Origin: Diplolepis rosae
Lineage: Eukaryota > Arthropoda > Insecta > Hymenoptera > Diplolepididae
Assembly: GCA_030998225.1 (NCBI GenBank)
Contig: JAPYXD010000684.1
Location: 1,676,501 to 1,740,500 of the forward strand
Reading direction: 5' to 3'
DNA: 64,000 bases
The notes beneath the pieces were generated by a model. The model worked only from the letters and a program-made list of their open reading frames with translations. It was not told the origin of the DNA and did no database searches. Of the stretch, positions 55,001-63,812 are shown piece by piece (position 1 is the first letter of the stretch; the number at the start of each line of letters is the position of its first letter). The translations under genes were made by a program, and so were the position numbers.

Positions 55001-57676
55001 TAATCAGAAGAGAAAATTATTTTAATTTACCTAAGAGCCAATTTTCTCCAAAGTCCATCATATTAAGGACACAATGATCAGGCACGTCCTTCATTTTATC
55101 ATCCCTCTTCCCAGATGTAGGCAAATCCACGTTTTCACAAACTTTCAAATTCAATTTACTAAAAATTAGGTTCTAAAAAATTCAATCCTACGCGGCACAT
55201 GTTATTCCTCACACGTGTTTCCCACTATTAAAAATGAAAAGGAACTAGAGAGATATCAACGTACTTTTTGTTTGCGTCAATTCTACAGCACTTCCATTAA
55301 CGAAGATTTTCATAAATCCTATTCTAATTATTCAAAAAACGCACCATAAGCACTATTTACTGAAGTCCAAATCCAATTTCTTCACACCTGAATGAACACT
55401 ATATTCAAAAATAAAGCAGCTGGCATTGTCTACAATTTTACCGCATCAATTTGTTGTTACTAAATTAGAAATTTAACAATTAACACTGGTAGACTCCAAA
55501 ACCTTTTTAAAATTCACTACATTTTTTTTTCCAAACACCGAATCGAACTGTTACAGTTTGAATTTCTCTTGCTTAATAGTTAGCACCCACAATTTCTTGT
55601 GTAAATTTTTAATAAATTATTTTTAAAATATTATGATTAGAGTCACGAAGCGTTTCAGAATGTTTCGGGCTTCCGGAAAGGGCAAAAACACTGTTAGTGG
55701 TTCTGCAGGTGTCTTTTTGTTCTAATTTTGATAAATTTATTTTTGAAATCACATCAAATGGGAGATTTGATAAGGAATAAAGAGAGAAAAATTAAACACG
55801 CGGTAATGCGGGACTCAATTTAAAATCATGAAGAACCGGCTTTTTGCCGGAGGAGCTTTAAACTGTGGTGAATCACAGGCTCGCAGTTGATGAGGGAATG
55901 AACTTCACCGAATCACAGGTAAGACTCTAAGGAGGCAACGACACCGGCGAGGCTGAAGAGAGTGGGGCTCAAGCTAAACTGTAAAAAAGACTATAGTGCA
56001 CTTAGCCTTTGTTGGACTATACCTTATCGCTAAGACTTTAATTCTTCTAGCCACCAGTAGCTACTCTTATTTTTAAGCAGATTCTAATTCAAGTGCCATT
56101 TGAAACAAAACTATTTTTAAAAAACTTTCAAGTTACAAGGTTGGAATTGAGAATGAATATTGAATTTCAATTTTCAATTGAAGATTATTATGTTTTTTGC
56201 AGAAATACTGTTGAGTAACTTGGTAATAAAATATTTTGCAATCTATCAGAACGGATGTGCTTATCCAAAATTCGTGAATATATGCCGGTAAAGCTTTATC
56301 AACTCATTGTCGCATAACCGCACTAACTGCTTTAAATGTTTGAAAATAAAACATTCTTTCATCAATTTTGTATCTCCTAAGGAACCGTCTCTCATGTCTA
56401 CACAATATTTCATTTGCCTTAAAACAAAAGCTCCAATTATTTTTAAAGAACACATAAAAAAATTAAGTTTACTGAATTCGAGGTGAAGTGAAGATAAAAT
56501 GATGCTATAAAACTGTTATTCAGATTTTATGATATGAGATAGGAGTGAAGAAAAACGAAAAAATACGGTTCTTTTTTATCTGCTAACAATATTTTTTAAC
56601 CTTGTCAGGCTTTAAATAATAGCACTTACCGCTTGTATGCTTGCTTTTCAAACTCCTATAACTATCAACAAAAATTGAAGGTAACAGAGTTCAGATATTC
56701 ACAAGCATAAAACACACATTTGATACAGAGGCACGTAAATTTTTAATTAGTCTTATCGTTATTGTAGACAGAACTTTACGACATTCATTTAAAAATTAAC
56801 ATATTTTCTAAGTTTCTTTTTAAATTGTTAATATATTTCATAAAATAGGCTCCTATGAATTACATATCGAGTAATGGGTAGTTGAGAAAGTTTTAGCTAT
56901 TCTAGTTTAGAATAAAGAAAAAGCATAATTAAGAAAAACAAATTAGTAGCACATTTAGTAGCAAAAACGAGTAACTCACGCATAACATTCAAACTGACAC
57001 AAGTCAAAATGAATTTAGCGATTTGATGTAAATAGTCCGAATCTTCCATCAAGAGTTACACCAATTTCTTTCAAGCATGTCAAACTAAAATGTTTAGTCA
57101 AGAAAAATATAAAGTCAGAACTCTATAATTATTTCTTATTTAAATTTCAACTAATTATACACTCATTAAAAGCTGCAAAATCCAAGTATATCAGTTAAAA
57201 TATATACCTAATTTAACAATTTAAGTTTGTAAAAAAATAGAATTTATTTTATTTTTTTTTTTATTTTTTTAAGAGTTTATTTTAAATTTATAAAATTGAG
57301 CAATTCTTTAAAATTAAAATCGCTACATCATGAAAGATAATCTATACATTAAAAACTCAATAAACTATATTTATTTTCACTTAAGTAACATTCTGACGGG
57401 AATAATATTCCAGAACAAACCATGTGTTTTTCAGACACTTTCTTATTTACTTACTGAAATGACTGTACTATCAAAATCATATAAATGATCAGACACTTGT
57501 GACACGCCTGCCTTTTGTTTCGATTTACAAATACCTGCAAGGTTAAACTTTTCTCTAATACAGCATTTCATTCTAGGTCTCAATTACTAATTCATGATAT
57601 GAAATTAAGATTTAAAGTTTAAAAGACTGTTAATAGCAACATTTAAATACTCACCAAACCCAAGCTCTGGAAACAT
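34081..57676 (-). CDS. ATF6: ATF6, ER-membrane bZIP stress transcription factor
   Basis: Eight minus-strand exons are in phase: 57676-57655, 40641-40429, 40368-40193, 39951-39741, 39668-39124, 35442-35288, 35168-34579 and 34490-34081, giving 773 aa. ATF6 is an ER membrane protein that is cut in the Golgi during ER stress, and its N-terminal part then activates chaperone genes. Visible in order are an acidic activation region (FPELGFDDGFPGND, then LEPRSPRSQ and a Ser/Pro cluster), a bZIP basic region QRMIKNRESACLSRKKKKEY (about 347-369) with leucine zipper into exon 6, a single membrane segment at about 423-440, a site-1-protease-type RSLL (465-468), and the lumenal ATF6 domain with CPMYINQTES, DTFYVVWF, HLLLPA and MMQIDCEV. 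The first exon is inferred from phase and resemblance to the vertebrate FAELGYF motif. Intron 1 is 17 kb and full of transposons. Confidence 0.9.
35443..37199. other. ATF6 intron 5, AT-rich part
   Basis: AT-rich intron sequence with no gene, tandem repeat or clear element. A patch around 36640-36910 (GGTACCTAT repeated at 36879 and 36906) is the only locally repetitive part. The equivalent flank on the other side of the mariner (38491-39123) is likewise featureless. Confidence 0.6.
37202..38488 (-). mobile_element. Nearly intact mariner (1287 bp)
   Basis: Inverted ends TTGGATCTAYWACTTAATTC are flanked by TA duplications (37200-37201 and 38489-38490). It is full length for a mariner and lies in ATF6 intron 5, in the same orientation as the gene. 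Ends and target site agree with the IS630/Tc1/mariner superfamily. Confidence 0.95.
37278..38316 (-). pseudogene. Mariner transposase, one frameshift
   Basis: An N-terminal frame (38316-37849, 155 aa) carries the paired helix-turn-helix domain (AVAESHRILVEVYG region, then SLGVTQAAISKRL). A C-terminal frame (37871-37278) carries the catalytic domain with Asp in GDEKW, HHDNARPH and APSDNHLF. The last two are 34 residues apart, as in DD34D mariners. The frames overlap by about 20 bases, and a one-base length change in the A run near 37880 explains the break. Otherwise the protein looks complete, so this copy is young. Confidence 0.9.
41151..41669 (+). repeat. 5' LTR (519 bp)
   Basis: Begins TGTAGTAATATTTCAG and ends TCCTACA. 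It has an AATAAA-like AATAATAAA near 41600. It is followed after one base by ATTTCAGAAGTGGGATAAA, the likely primer-binding zone. It is about 100 bp longer than the 3' LTR. Confidence 0.9.
41870..42160 (+). pseudogene. gag N-terminal remnant
   Basis: The open frame (an in-frame ATG lies further upstream at 41792; MSRNGELQ at 41870 is the more natural start) contains a retroviral capsid-like stretch with WISKVEECGELYSWDD and LARRWRDSL. It ends at a stop at 42158-42160, just before the rosa-like insertion. The rest of gag resumes after 44.8 kb. Confidence 0.75.
42355..43716 (+). mobile_element. Rosa-like (DD41D type) transposon with long TIRs
   Basis: Inverted ends of about 190 bp (42355-42545 and 43530-43716), sharing GACCTTGTGTTGT-like and GTCGACTCTACTTTTT stretches, bracket a transposase frame. 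The transposon lies inside gag of the Ty3/gypsy element. A CAGGGTGAGGCAAGT at 42256, typical of DNA-transposon ends, may mark the true left border about 100 bases further out. Confidence 0.75.
42766..43299 (+). pseudogene. DDE transposase, rosa-like, truncated
   Basis: The 177-residue frame carries LFSDEANF (first Asp), GDHVIGPYYFE, VPLHVGMNMWMQHDGATPH (second Asp) and, past the stop, an IGRGGPVAW block. The region holding the third catalytic Asp is lost. The helix-turn-helix start survives only as a frameshifted piece near 42688-42760. Family placement rests on the DD41D-type block order, which I cannot measure fully because the end is missing. Confidence 0.8.
43907..44223 (+). mobile_element. 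SINE with inverted 5' part
   Basis: The 13-bp duplication GTTAAATAAAGTC flanks it (43894-43906 and 44224-44236). The first 100 bases are an inverted copy of the tRNA-like 3' half and tail, joined near 44008 to the forward copy, as at 30806-31457. It is nested between the rosa-like element and the rest of the retroelement. Confidence 0.85.
44237..44825. repeat. Unassigned insert inside the retroelement
   Basis: Starts with a perfect (AT)n palindrome, GCAAAAGATATATATA and its inverse (44255-44287). It then has many copies of short words based on AGGATCCTGTACAGGAAC (44330-44690), alternating in orientation, and ends with ATCGATAT repeats (44735-44790). No coding sequence. It may be one or two further small elements. 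Confidence 0.5.
44826..45200 (+). pseudogene. gag zinc-knuckle remnant
   Basis: Contains one intact CCHC knuckle, CFMCGQTGHYARDC, and before it a decayed one (YFGFRETGHTRQDC) in which the first two Cys are replaced. This is the nucleocapsid part of gag, separated from its N terminus by the nested insertions. Confidence 0.85.
45309..45767 (+). pseudogene. Protease-like region of pol
   Basis: The 152-residue frame has a VPLLIGYPYT stretch like the C-terminal half of retropepsins. The catalytic Asp-Thr/Ser-Gly is not visible in this frame and was probably lost upstream. Confidence 0.5.
45779..46491 (+). pseudogene. Reverse transcriptase / RNase H start remnant
   Basis: Two frames (45779-45997 and 46072-46491) carry TPDGHYQFQRMPF, FNAPAVFQRLM, an active-site box YIDN (the second Asp of the usual YxDD is changed) and the thumb region VRSFLGTTNFCRRFI, then HTDASQVG of RNase H. 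A frameshift separates them. The changed box alone should abolish polymerase activity. Confidence 0.9.
46579..47208 (+). pseudogene. RNase H end and integrase zinc-binding domain
   Basis: RNase H end (WYVGLTEFRYRIEYLKG, then NIVADGFDR) leads into the integrase HHCC finger (AHRGLAHLG...CINCLYY). The frame stops soon after the start of the catalytic core. A short shifted frame continues at 47213-47308, and the C-terminal tail reappears after the mariner (48289-48356, GDLVMVHSKPS). Confidence 0.85.
47350..48288 (+). mobile_element. Deleted mariner inside integrase
   Basis: Inverted ends CAAGGTGCGTTCCAAAATAA are flanked by TA (47348-47349 and 48289-48290). An N-terminal transposase piece (47541-47891, helix-turn-helix with VHEWFKRFKEG and SKDSIHRIL) is fused by deletion to a C-terminal piece (47872-48210) with LHDNALAHR and MAPCDFYLF, 34 residues apart. 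The first catalytic Asp is missing. It is a different mariner subfamily from the other two in this window. Confidence 0.92.
48716..49135 (+). repeat. 3' LTR (420 bp, internally deleted)
   Basis: Begins TGTAGTAATATTTCAG and ends TTCCTACA. It matches the 5' LTR except for loss of about 100 bp after GTGGTAGT and scattered substitutions, so the element is not recent. Confidence 0.9.
49140..50130. other. ATF6 intron 1, no gene
   Basis: AT-rich. TTAACCCTTTAACGCCCAGA at about 49162 resembles a piggyBac-type end, but I found no matching right end. Recurrent AAATGGCG/AGATGGCG words (49505, 49672, 49813, 49832) are noted. Nothing coding. Confidence 0.45.
50130..50465 (+). repeat. Dispersed repeat with CTGAAGAG/CGAAACG core, copy 1
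   Basis: Matches 52285-52705 in inverted orientation, from CCGGTTCGTGTGCAAAAT through the block CACTGAAGAGGGCCCCCATA ... CGAAACGTTTGCC. The end block resembles the terminal region of Penelope-like elements and contains hammerhead-like words. No reverse transcriptase is present. The 60-codon frames in both copies are repeat sequence. Confidence 0.6.
50703..50910. mobile_element. Hairpin MITE, relative of 7019-7450
   Basis: The left part CAGTTCTGAACTTTCATTGAAT pairs with the right part ATTAATGAAATTTCAGAGCTG, and inner ATTTTTATTTTTCAAAATGG pairs with CATTTTGAAAAGGAATAT. The ends resemble those of the element at 7019-7450, including the GTAAGTAcAT border. Confidence 0.55.
50911..51714. other. 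ATF6 intron 1, no gene
   Basis: AT-rich with no recognisable gene. The 98-codon frame at 51506-51802 runs into the palindrome arm and is not supported. Confidence 0.5.
51715..53055. mobile_element. Long inverted-repeat element with about 310-bp arms
   Basis: The arms 51715-52025 and 52755-53055 are inverted copies starting TATGGGTCATTTCATG, diverged by scattered substitutions and A-run lengths. The middle contains inverted copy 2 of the CTGAAGAG/CGAAACG repeat (52285-52705). Open frames here are palindrome by-products. Confidence 0.7.
52285..52705 (-). repeat. Dispersed repeat with CTGAAGAG/CGAAACG core, copy 2
   Basis: Inverted relative of 50130-50465. It differs in the core as GTGGCC where copy 1 has GTGACC, and it is nested inside the palindrome at 51715-53055. 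Confidence 0.6.
53056..55030. other. ATF6 intron 1, AT-rich
   Basis: No gene, long repeat or structured element seen. Very AT-rich with homopolymer runs. Confidence 0.55.
55031..55094 (-). other. Possible alternative first exon of ATF6
   Basis: On the minus strand ATG (55094, or 55061 and 55058) opens a frame ending MMDFGENWLL and a donor TTAG/GTAAAT. Its phase (one base over) joins exon 2 exactly as the 57655 exon does, giving MMDFGENWLLDDGF. It could be a second promoter's exon or chance. I prefer 57655-57676 as the main start because FPELGFDD resembles the vertebrate N terminus. Confidence 0.4.
55095..57654. other. ATF6 intron 1, 5' portion
   Basis: Mostly AT-rich. The GC-richer patch at 55800-55985 has a perfect small hairpin (CCGGC-TTTTT-GCCGG at 55838) and two copies of GAATCACAGG, the second followed by a donor-like GTAAGACT on the plus strand. 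No gene can be built from it. A T/A homopolymer stretch lies at 57244-57290. Confidence 0.4.
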
Positions 57677-58417
57677 CTTAAAATCCGCGTCAGTCTCACC
57701 GGTTGACTCAAAATCTTATTCTATCAACATAATCCCACCCCCCCCCTCCGCCCCCCTAGTTTTTTAATCATTCACTTCAATATTTAAACAAAACTTAATG
57801 CGATTGAATTATTTATAATTACACATCGAAATAACAGAAAAGTTTAAGAAAACTTCACGTTTTTCCGATAAATAATCATTGTCATGAACATGAATTCGCG
57901 TTGGAGAAAAGCCAAATGAAGCCAAATACCACGTAGCACGCAGTCCAACGCAGTCCCACAGTCCCAATCAGTCCCAGTGATCTCAAACTCAACCAAATTC
58001 AACTCTCAAAGAGATCATTCATGGCCATTGACTATCCGAGTTATTGCGTTTGCGTCAACAAACCTTACTGATACGCTAATTTTGGCGCAAAGGTTTAAAA
58101 AGGGTAAAATTATTTTTCATATATTTCTGAATGAATGATTTTTATTGCGATTAAATATGTTTAAGTCTATAAATTTAAATTATTATTGAATGCATGTTGG
58201 TAAAATACATGTTTAATCATATTATGTACCTAATTCATAATTTTAAATTAAATTTTGAGTTTTATTCATTTGATAATTGAAATTTATAAATATGAAAAAG
58301 ATTTTTCGAAAAGAAAACAAAAGTGATGAATTTCCATCATACAAATTTGAGTGAAAGAAAGTATTAGTTCGAATAGTCTCGTTGGCATCACTGACCACCA
58401 ACTGCGGTAGGTATACA
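57677..58417. promoter_or_regulatory. Likely ATF6 promoter/5' leader region
   Basis: Directly upstream of the preferred ATF6 start on the minus strand. It contains a C-rich run on the plus strand (57736-57759) and a GC-richer zone with repeated CAGTCC words (57938-57980). It is the best promoter candidate by position only. I see no proven binding site. Confidence 0.4.
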
Positions 58418-58428
58418 TTGTACCATAT

Positions 58429-59557
58429 TTTTAGTTGCCCAAAGTTTCAATTGCCGATAAAATCACAAGACGTCACTATATTTGAAAAGCAGTGTTAGAC
58501 GAAGATTATGAAAGGAATGTGTTGGCAAAAACTGCGAGGATTGCAAGATGCAGGATTCTTGTACATTAGATTCCCTAGAAAAATAGAGTCTGCCGATCTG
58601 TACCCAAGATGGCGACCACTGAGCGTGTGTGCGTTAATCCGCGTGAGTAGCTGTGGTTAGAGTCCACTCTAGCTGTGGTTAGAGTGTTTGATTCTGACAC
58701 TCAAAGAATGTGTCCGTAATTGTTCACGAAGAATATACCAGGGAAATTGCAAAAAAGTAATACTGTGACACATATGTCACAGTAAGATGACATATGTAAA
58801 ATATATATACGTGTAAGATTTGAATGCATATATATATATATATATATGTGTATATTTATTCAAATTTTACGAGAAACTGTGTATGTTCCACATTATCGTA
58901 TTTATAACATAATAGTTGAATATATTATATATTTATTAAAGTTAATTAACCAAAAAAATTTTTTTTGGATTTTTGAATTTGGTGTTACAGGTAACAAGAA
59001 ATTATGTTACAGAAACTAAAATTTATGTTACTTGTCACTCATGTCGAATTTTGACACTGTTACAAAAATTCCTGAGCCCGTAAAAGAATTTTCTGTTATA
59101 TGTCACTGGAGCTTTATGCAGTTACCAGTAACAGAACTTTCTAAACCGTAACAGAATTTTCTGTCACGGTAACAGCATAAAGCTCCAGTGACGTGTGACA
59201 GAGAATTATGACATGAATTTCTAACAGTGTATTCATAATTCATTTATTCGTTTACATGCAAAAAAAAAAATAAGAAAACGAAAAAAAAGCAAACGTGATG
59301 ATATTTTGTATAGTTTAGTTTGAAAAAAGAACTCTATTCGCGCCGCTAGCAGCAATTTTGATTGGTTTGTACCCATAATGGCAGCGCCAATCATTGAAGA
59401 GAAAGTTCGGCAACTCCTATTTTTCTAGGAATGCCAACGCATTCCTTTCATAATCTTCATCAAACCAGGTCAAACACTGCTTTTCAAATATAGTGACTTC
59501 TGGTGATTTTATGGGCAATTGAAACTTTGGGCAAAGATATTGCTTTGGGCAACTAAA
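58429..59557. mobile_element. TIR element with TTTTAGTTGCCCAAAG ends
   Basis: Inverted ends TTTTAGTTGCCCAAAG continue through ATTGAAA, the AAAGCAGTGTT region and TTATGAAAGGAATG for about 130 bp per arm. The interior has a (TA)n/(GTATA)n stretch (58800-58855) and a hairpin around GGAGCTTTATGC at 59105-59195. Non-coding. Confidence 0.65.
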
Positions 59558-59739
59558 ACCAGCCCCCTGCATCTCTGAGTTGAAAATGACATGAATTGTG
59601 ACTGGCTGCCATGGTGGCGCTGACTGTTCATTGGGCCGACTTACACGAAAATCACATTACAAAACATAGTTTTTTAAGCTTTTCTCTGTAAATTTTCAAA
59701 TTTTCGAGTTCTTGAACGGTAGTGAGATAAAGTTTGCGA

Positions 59740-61436
59740 GTTTAGAAACAAATTTTCAAAAAAATCGATAAGTGTATTACATAAAATATGAAATATCACA
59801 TAAATTACTCAGGCAGAATAATAATTTGGAATTCGCAAATGTAAAATCCATATTTTGAAAATATAAAACACAGAAAATAAAAGAACCTTCTTTTCAATGT
59901 TTTTATACAATATACTTCTTAATAATAATGCAATTTTTTAATGTACATTTGAAAATTTAGTTTCACTAAACTTCGTACATCGTTATAATAAAAATTTATA
60001 CTAAATGTAATTTAATAATTATATTATACATATCAATAATTATAGTTATAATAATTGATCAATTATATTAATTTTTAAAAATATTTTATTAATCATTTAT
60101 GAAAAAAGTTGATTTATTTTTACTTTAGTAAGGCTAAAAAATTTTATTGACGGCACTTACTCTCACAAGCTCTGAATAACTCATGCAGTCACTATATAAG
60201 AAAGTTCCAAGTTTTATATCCAAGCATTGTAAGCGAGCGTGTGCGTGATTCGACGAAAGCGTATCGTACTATATATAAGTGTAGTTATTAGATTTATATA
60301 TTTAAAGCTATATGTTTAAGCGTATTAGTAATTTGAAATGTGATTGGCTACGTCTGAATGGTGTGAATGTATTTGTAAGTTGTTTATGTATATACCGGAT
60401 GACTATTGGCAGGCTCGAGGTAAGAATTTTTTTTTATTTGAGAGAACCATACCTTTGCCAGTTCAAATAATACGCCCGATGCTCATTTTACCCAACTACG
60501 GTTTGAAGCACCTCAAGCGTCGGTAATATACTTATACATTTCATGTTAACCGCCTGACGCATGTTGGTGCCCTGTCGTCGATAACGTTTTACCCAACTCC
60601 TTACTATTCCCTATGTAACGCTTATTGTTATTCACTTTGGGTGAATTAGGTATATATCAAATTGATTTTACCCGACTAGGATTTAATAGATGTAGTTGGG
60701 TAAAATGAGCATCGGGCGTATTATTTCAACTAGCAATGGTATGGTTCTCTTAAATAAAAAAAAATTCTTACCTCGAGCCTGCCAATAGTCATCCGGTATA
60801 TACATAAACAACTTACAAATACATTCACACCATTCAGACGTAGCCAATCACATTTCAAATTACTAATACGCTTAAACATATAGCTTTAAATATATAAATC
60901 TAATAACTACACTTATATATAGTACGATACGCTTTCGTCGAATCACGCACACGCTCGCTTACAATGCTTGGATATAAAACTTGGAACTTTCTTATATAGT
61001 GACTGCATGAGTTATTCAGAGCTTGTGAGAGTAAGTGCCGTCAATAAAATTTTTTAGCCTTACTCAAGTAAAAATAAATCAACTTTTTTCATAAATGATT
61101 AATAAAATATTTTTAAAAATTAATATAATTGATCAAATATTATAACTATAATTATTGATATGTATAATATAATTATTAAATTACATTTAGTATAAATTTT
61201 TATTATAACGATGTATGAAGTTTAGTGAAACTAAATTTTCAAATGTACATTAAAAAATTGCATTATTATTAAGAAGTATATTGTATAAAAACATTTAAAA
61301 GAAGGCTCTTTTATTTTCTGTGTTTTATATTTTCAAAATATGGATTTTACATTTGCGAATTCCAAATTATTATTCTGTCTGAGTAATTTATGTGATATTT
61401 CATATTTTATGTAATACACTTATCGACTTTTTTTTT
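59740..61436. repeat. 1.7-kb palindrome with about 760-bp arms
   Basis: The arms 59740-60502 and 60670-61436 are inverted copies with only a handful of differences, around a 165-base spacer. The spacer borders carry CTCATTTTACCCAACTACG and its inverse. The 60-codon frame at 60344-60526 reads across an arm and is not a gene. High arm identity suggests recent formation or gene conversion. Confidence 0.8.
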
Positions 61437-62227
61437 GTTTAAATTTTCATAATATCAATTTAATTTTAAGAATTTAAGTTATTAAAAATTAAATTTATTA
61501 TTAATTATTAATTAAATTAATTTAAAAATTTTTATATGTGCCCAAGGCGCAGATTACTTTCATTCGTTCCTGCGTGAATAGATGTAGCTGTTGGAATAAA
61601 TCTTGCGATTTACGGTTTACTCAACTCTCGATTGAAGCGTAGAGTAGAATGAACGGAAAGCTCTACTATTTTTGTGATTTAATAAAAGATTGGTTTTTTA
61701 TAGTTATACTACGAGTAATAATATATATATTTAAAAAATTTTAATGCACGCTTTCATACTTCACCCTACACTTCTGAATTTTACTCAACTTTGATTCATT
61801 TTCGAACATTTAATATATCACAAATAAATACAGTGATACTAAATAACTTCTAACTTGTCCTTATGTCCCAAATTTGATCGGAAGTTGAGTAAAACTACTT
61901 CAACTATTTTTCTCCGTGTATATATGTGTTATATAATATGAAAAATTATCAAATTTTATTGTAACGAGGTTAATTATTAGTATTAATATTTAAATGAACG
62001 CAAAATAATAATAAAATAAAAAACATGATACAAATAATGCAATTCCCGCCAGAATTTAGAATTTCTGCCTAAAGTGAATTTCTTAACCTTTTCGAAGAGA
62101 ATAAATTTTTGTGAAAAATATGAAGATCTTATTAGGTTATTGTCATGTATAAGAAAATGCGATAAATAGTTTTTATTAAGAGAAAATTAATTTTGTATGC
62201 TCTTTCCTATGCATTTTTTTGAATCTA
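61437..62227. other. AT-rich interior of composite element
   Basis: No gene or repeat recognised, apart from short AT tracts. Confidence 0.45.
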
Positions 62228-62304
62228 GGGCCTATGAACAGTCAGCGCCGCCACCGGCGGCAGTCAAGTTTCACGTAATTTTTTTCTTATGCATTTGGTG
62301 GCAA

Positions 62305-63012
62305 TAGTGTTCTAAAAGTTTTAAATGCTCGGAGAATTTCTCCCGAGCACAAGCATATGCTCGAGAATATGCTCGACCTTTTTGTGCTTTGAGCATTTAT
62401 TGAGCATTTACGAGCATTTAAAATATATTCTTTAAGGGGTTATTCTAGTGTTAAAACGCTAAAAACGAGTACTTGTTTCAGGTCGTGATAAAAAAATAAC
62501 TATAATAGCAATCGATTTGAAATTTTGCATGCGTGAAGCATTTAATATTTAAACTTATAACCTACAAAAAATTGTTGCACATTTACCGAAGTAGAGAGGA
62601 TACTTGACACTATAAATCATTCTATAGACGTAATACAAAGCTATTAAAGCTAAACAAATGTGAGTCAATCCCTAAAAAGACTTATAATTAATAGCAATGT
62701 AAGTTTTATGGTCAATAAAATTTGTGTATCCAGCATATCAGAAGAAAATAAATTACACGAACAATAAGTTTATATGGAAATTTTGCACATTTAGTGAATA
62801 TTTTCATAATTATTATTTTCAATACACTTTTACTATTATTTTTATTAATATGAACGTCATTTGAATGTTTAATAAACCTTCAAAACATTAGTTAAATTTA
62901 AATGCTTTAAATGCTAATAAATGCTCTTTAAATGCTCCGTATGAGCTTAAATGCTGAGCATATTCTCAAGAGAATTTGCTCAACATAAATTCTCGGGCAT
63001 TTAAGAACACTA
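62305..63012. mobile_element. hAT-like MITE, 8-bp duplication
   Basis: Ends TAGTGTTCTAAAAG and inverse CTTAAGAACACTA, flanked by the 8-bp direct repeat GGTGGCAA (62297-62304 and 63013-63020). Both subterminal regions carry many GAGCATTTA/TAAATGCTC words (possible transposase-binding sites). 708 bp, no coding capacity. Confidence 0.88.
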
Positions 63013-63053
63013 GGTGGCAAGATACAGGGGGCTGACTAAAACTATGGTACAAT

Positions 63054-63812
63054 CACGAAGGAATATTAAGGAGACCTATCTCCATGTAAACGACTTGGCA
63101 GGAACAACGGCGCGGTAAGTGTCCGGCTTGTAAGTTGGAAGTAGTGTAAAGGAGTGCGCAAGTGCGCAGTTGTCCTCTTCTTACTCACGGGAAAATGTGC
63201 GAGTGAGCCGAATTTGTCAAATTGACAAAAAAAAAAAAATTAATATCTCAGGACTCCTATAAAGCTAAAGGAGTGCATTATAAAAGTGGTAAGTATATAT
63301 CGAATATAATAAGATTCTAAATCGCGAAATTGAAATTATGGTATTTGTTATTACTTCGTAAATCGTGTGTTAAATAATTTCAAATTAATTAGTTGAGTTG
63401 GAAATTTTTGTCACTGCGTCATTTTTTCCACAGAAAGATTTTCAAATTCTTTAAATATTGTGTTAAATAATGTTGAATAGATTTTTCCTTTAAAGGTGAA
63501 GGAATTAAATCCGAGAAATTTTCAAGATTTTGAAGATTGCATATAATATAATATAATGCATTTAATATAATAAATTTTTTTCTTAGCAATGTCGTGTCGC
63601 GTAACGGGTTGCATAACCTCTGTGGCTTAGATCAATTTGACAAGTTCGTTTCATTTGCACATTTTCCCGTGAGTAAGAAGAGGACAACTGCGCACTTGCG
63701 AACTCTTTTCCACTACTTCCAACTTACAAGCCGGGCCAGCCGGTCACTTACCGTGCCGTTGCTCCTGCCAGATTCGGAAAAGTTTCCCATGGCTGTTTGG
63801 TCTCCTTATTAT
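63054..63812. mobile_element. Small TIR element B, copy 2
   Basis: Unsplit relative of the element at 6033-13225: CACGAAGGAATATTAAGG at the left, with inverse TCTCCTTATTATT at the right. Arms of about 190 bp pair 63054-63230 with 63600-63812. It lacks the 6.5-kb insert (empty site near 63150) but carries an 81-bp SINE fragment. The 86-codon frame at 63594 is arm sequence. Confidence 0.75.
63379..63459 (+). mobile_element. 81-bp rearranged SINE fragment
   Basis: An inverted 3' piece (TTAGTTGAGTTGGAAATTT) is joined to the forward tail GTCATTTTTTCCACAG. It is flanked by the 12-bp duplication GTGTTAAATAAT (63367-63378 and 63460-63471). Copy 1 of the host element near 12889-12900 has a single empty site. 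Confidence 0.8.

Larger units (their letters stand above)
58418..63050. mobile_element. Composite TIR element around a palindrome
   Basis: The outer ends GTACCATATTTTTAGT (58418) and its inverse (ACTAAAACTATGGTAC, to 63050) match. Further in, AGCCCCCTGCATCT...GGCGCTGACTGTTCAT (59561-59635) pairs with 62228-62262 and 63020-63035, interrupted on the right by a hAT-like MITE (62305-63012). Another TIR element (58429-59557) sits at the left end, and a large palindrome (59740-61436) forms the core. No transposase gene. Confidence 0.6.

Noticed and set aside
57911..57945. ER-stress response element near the ATF6 start
   Set aside because: CCAAA and CCACG words occur, but not with the required spacing or exact sequence.
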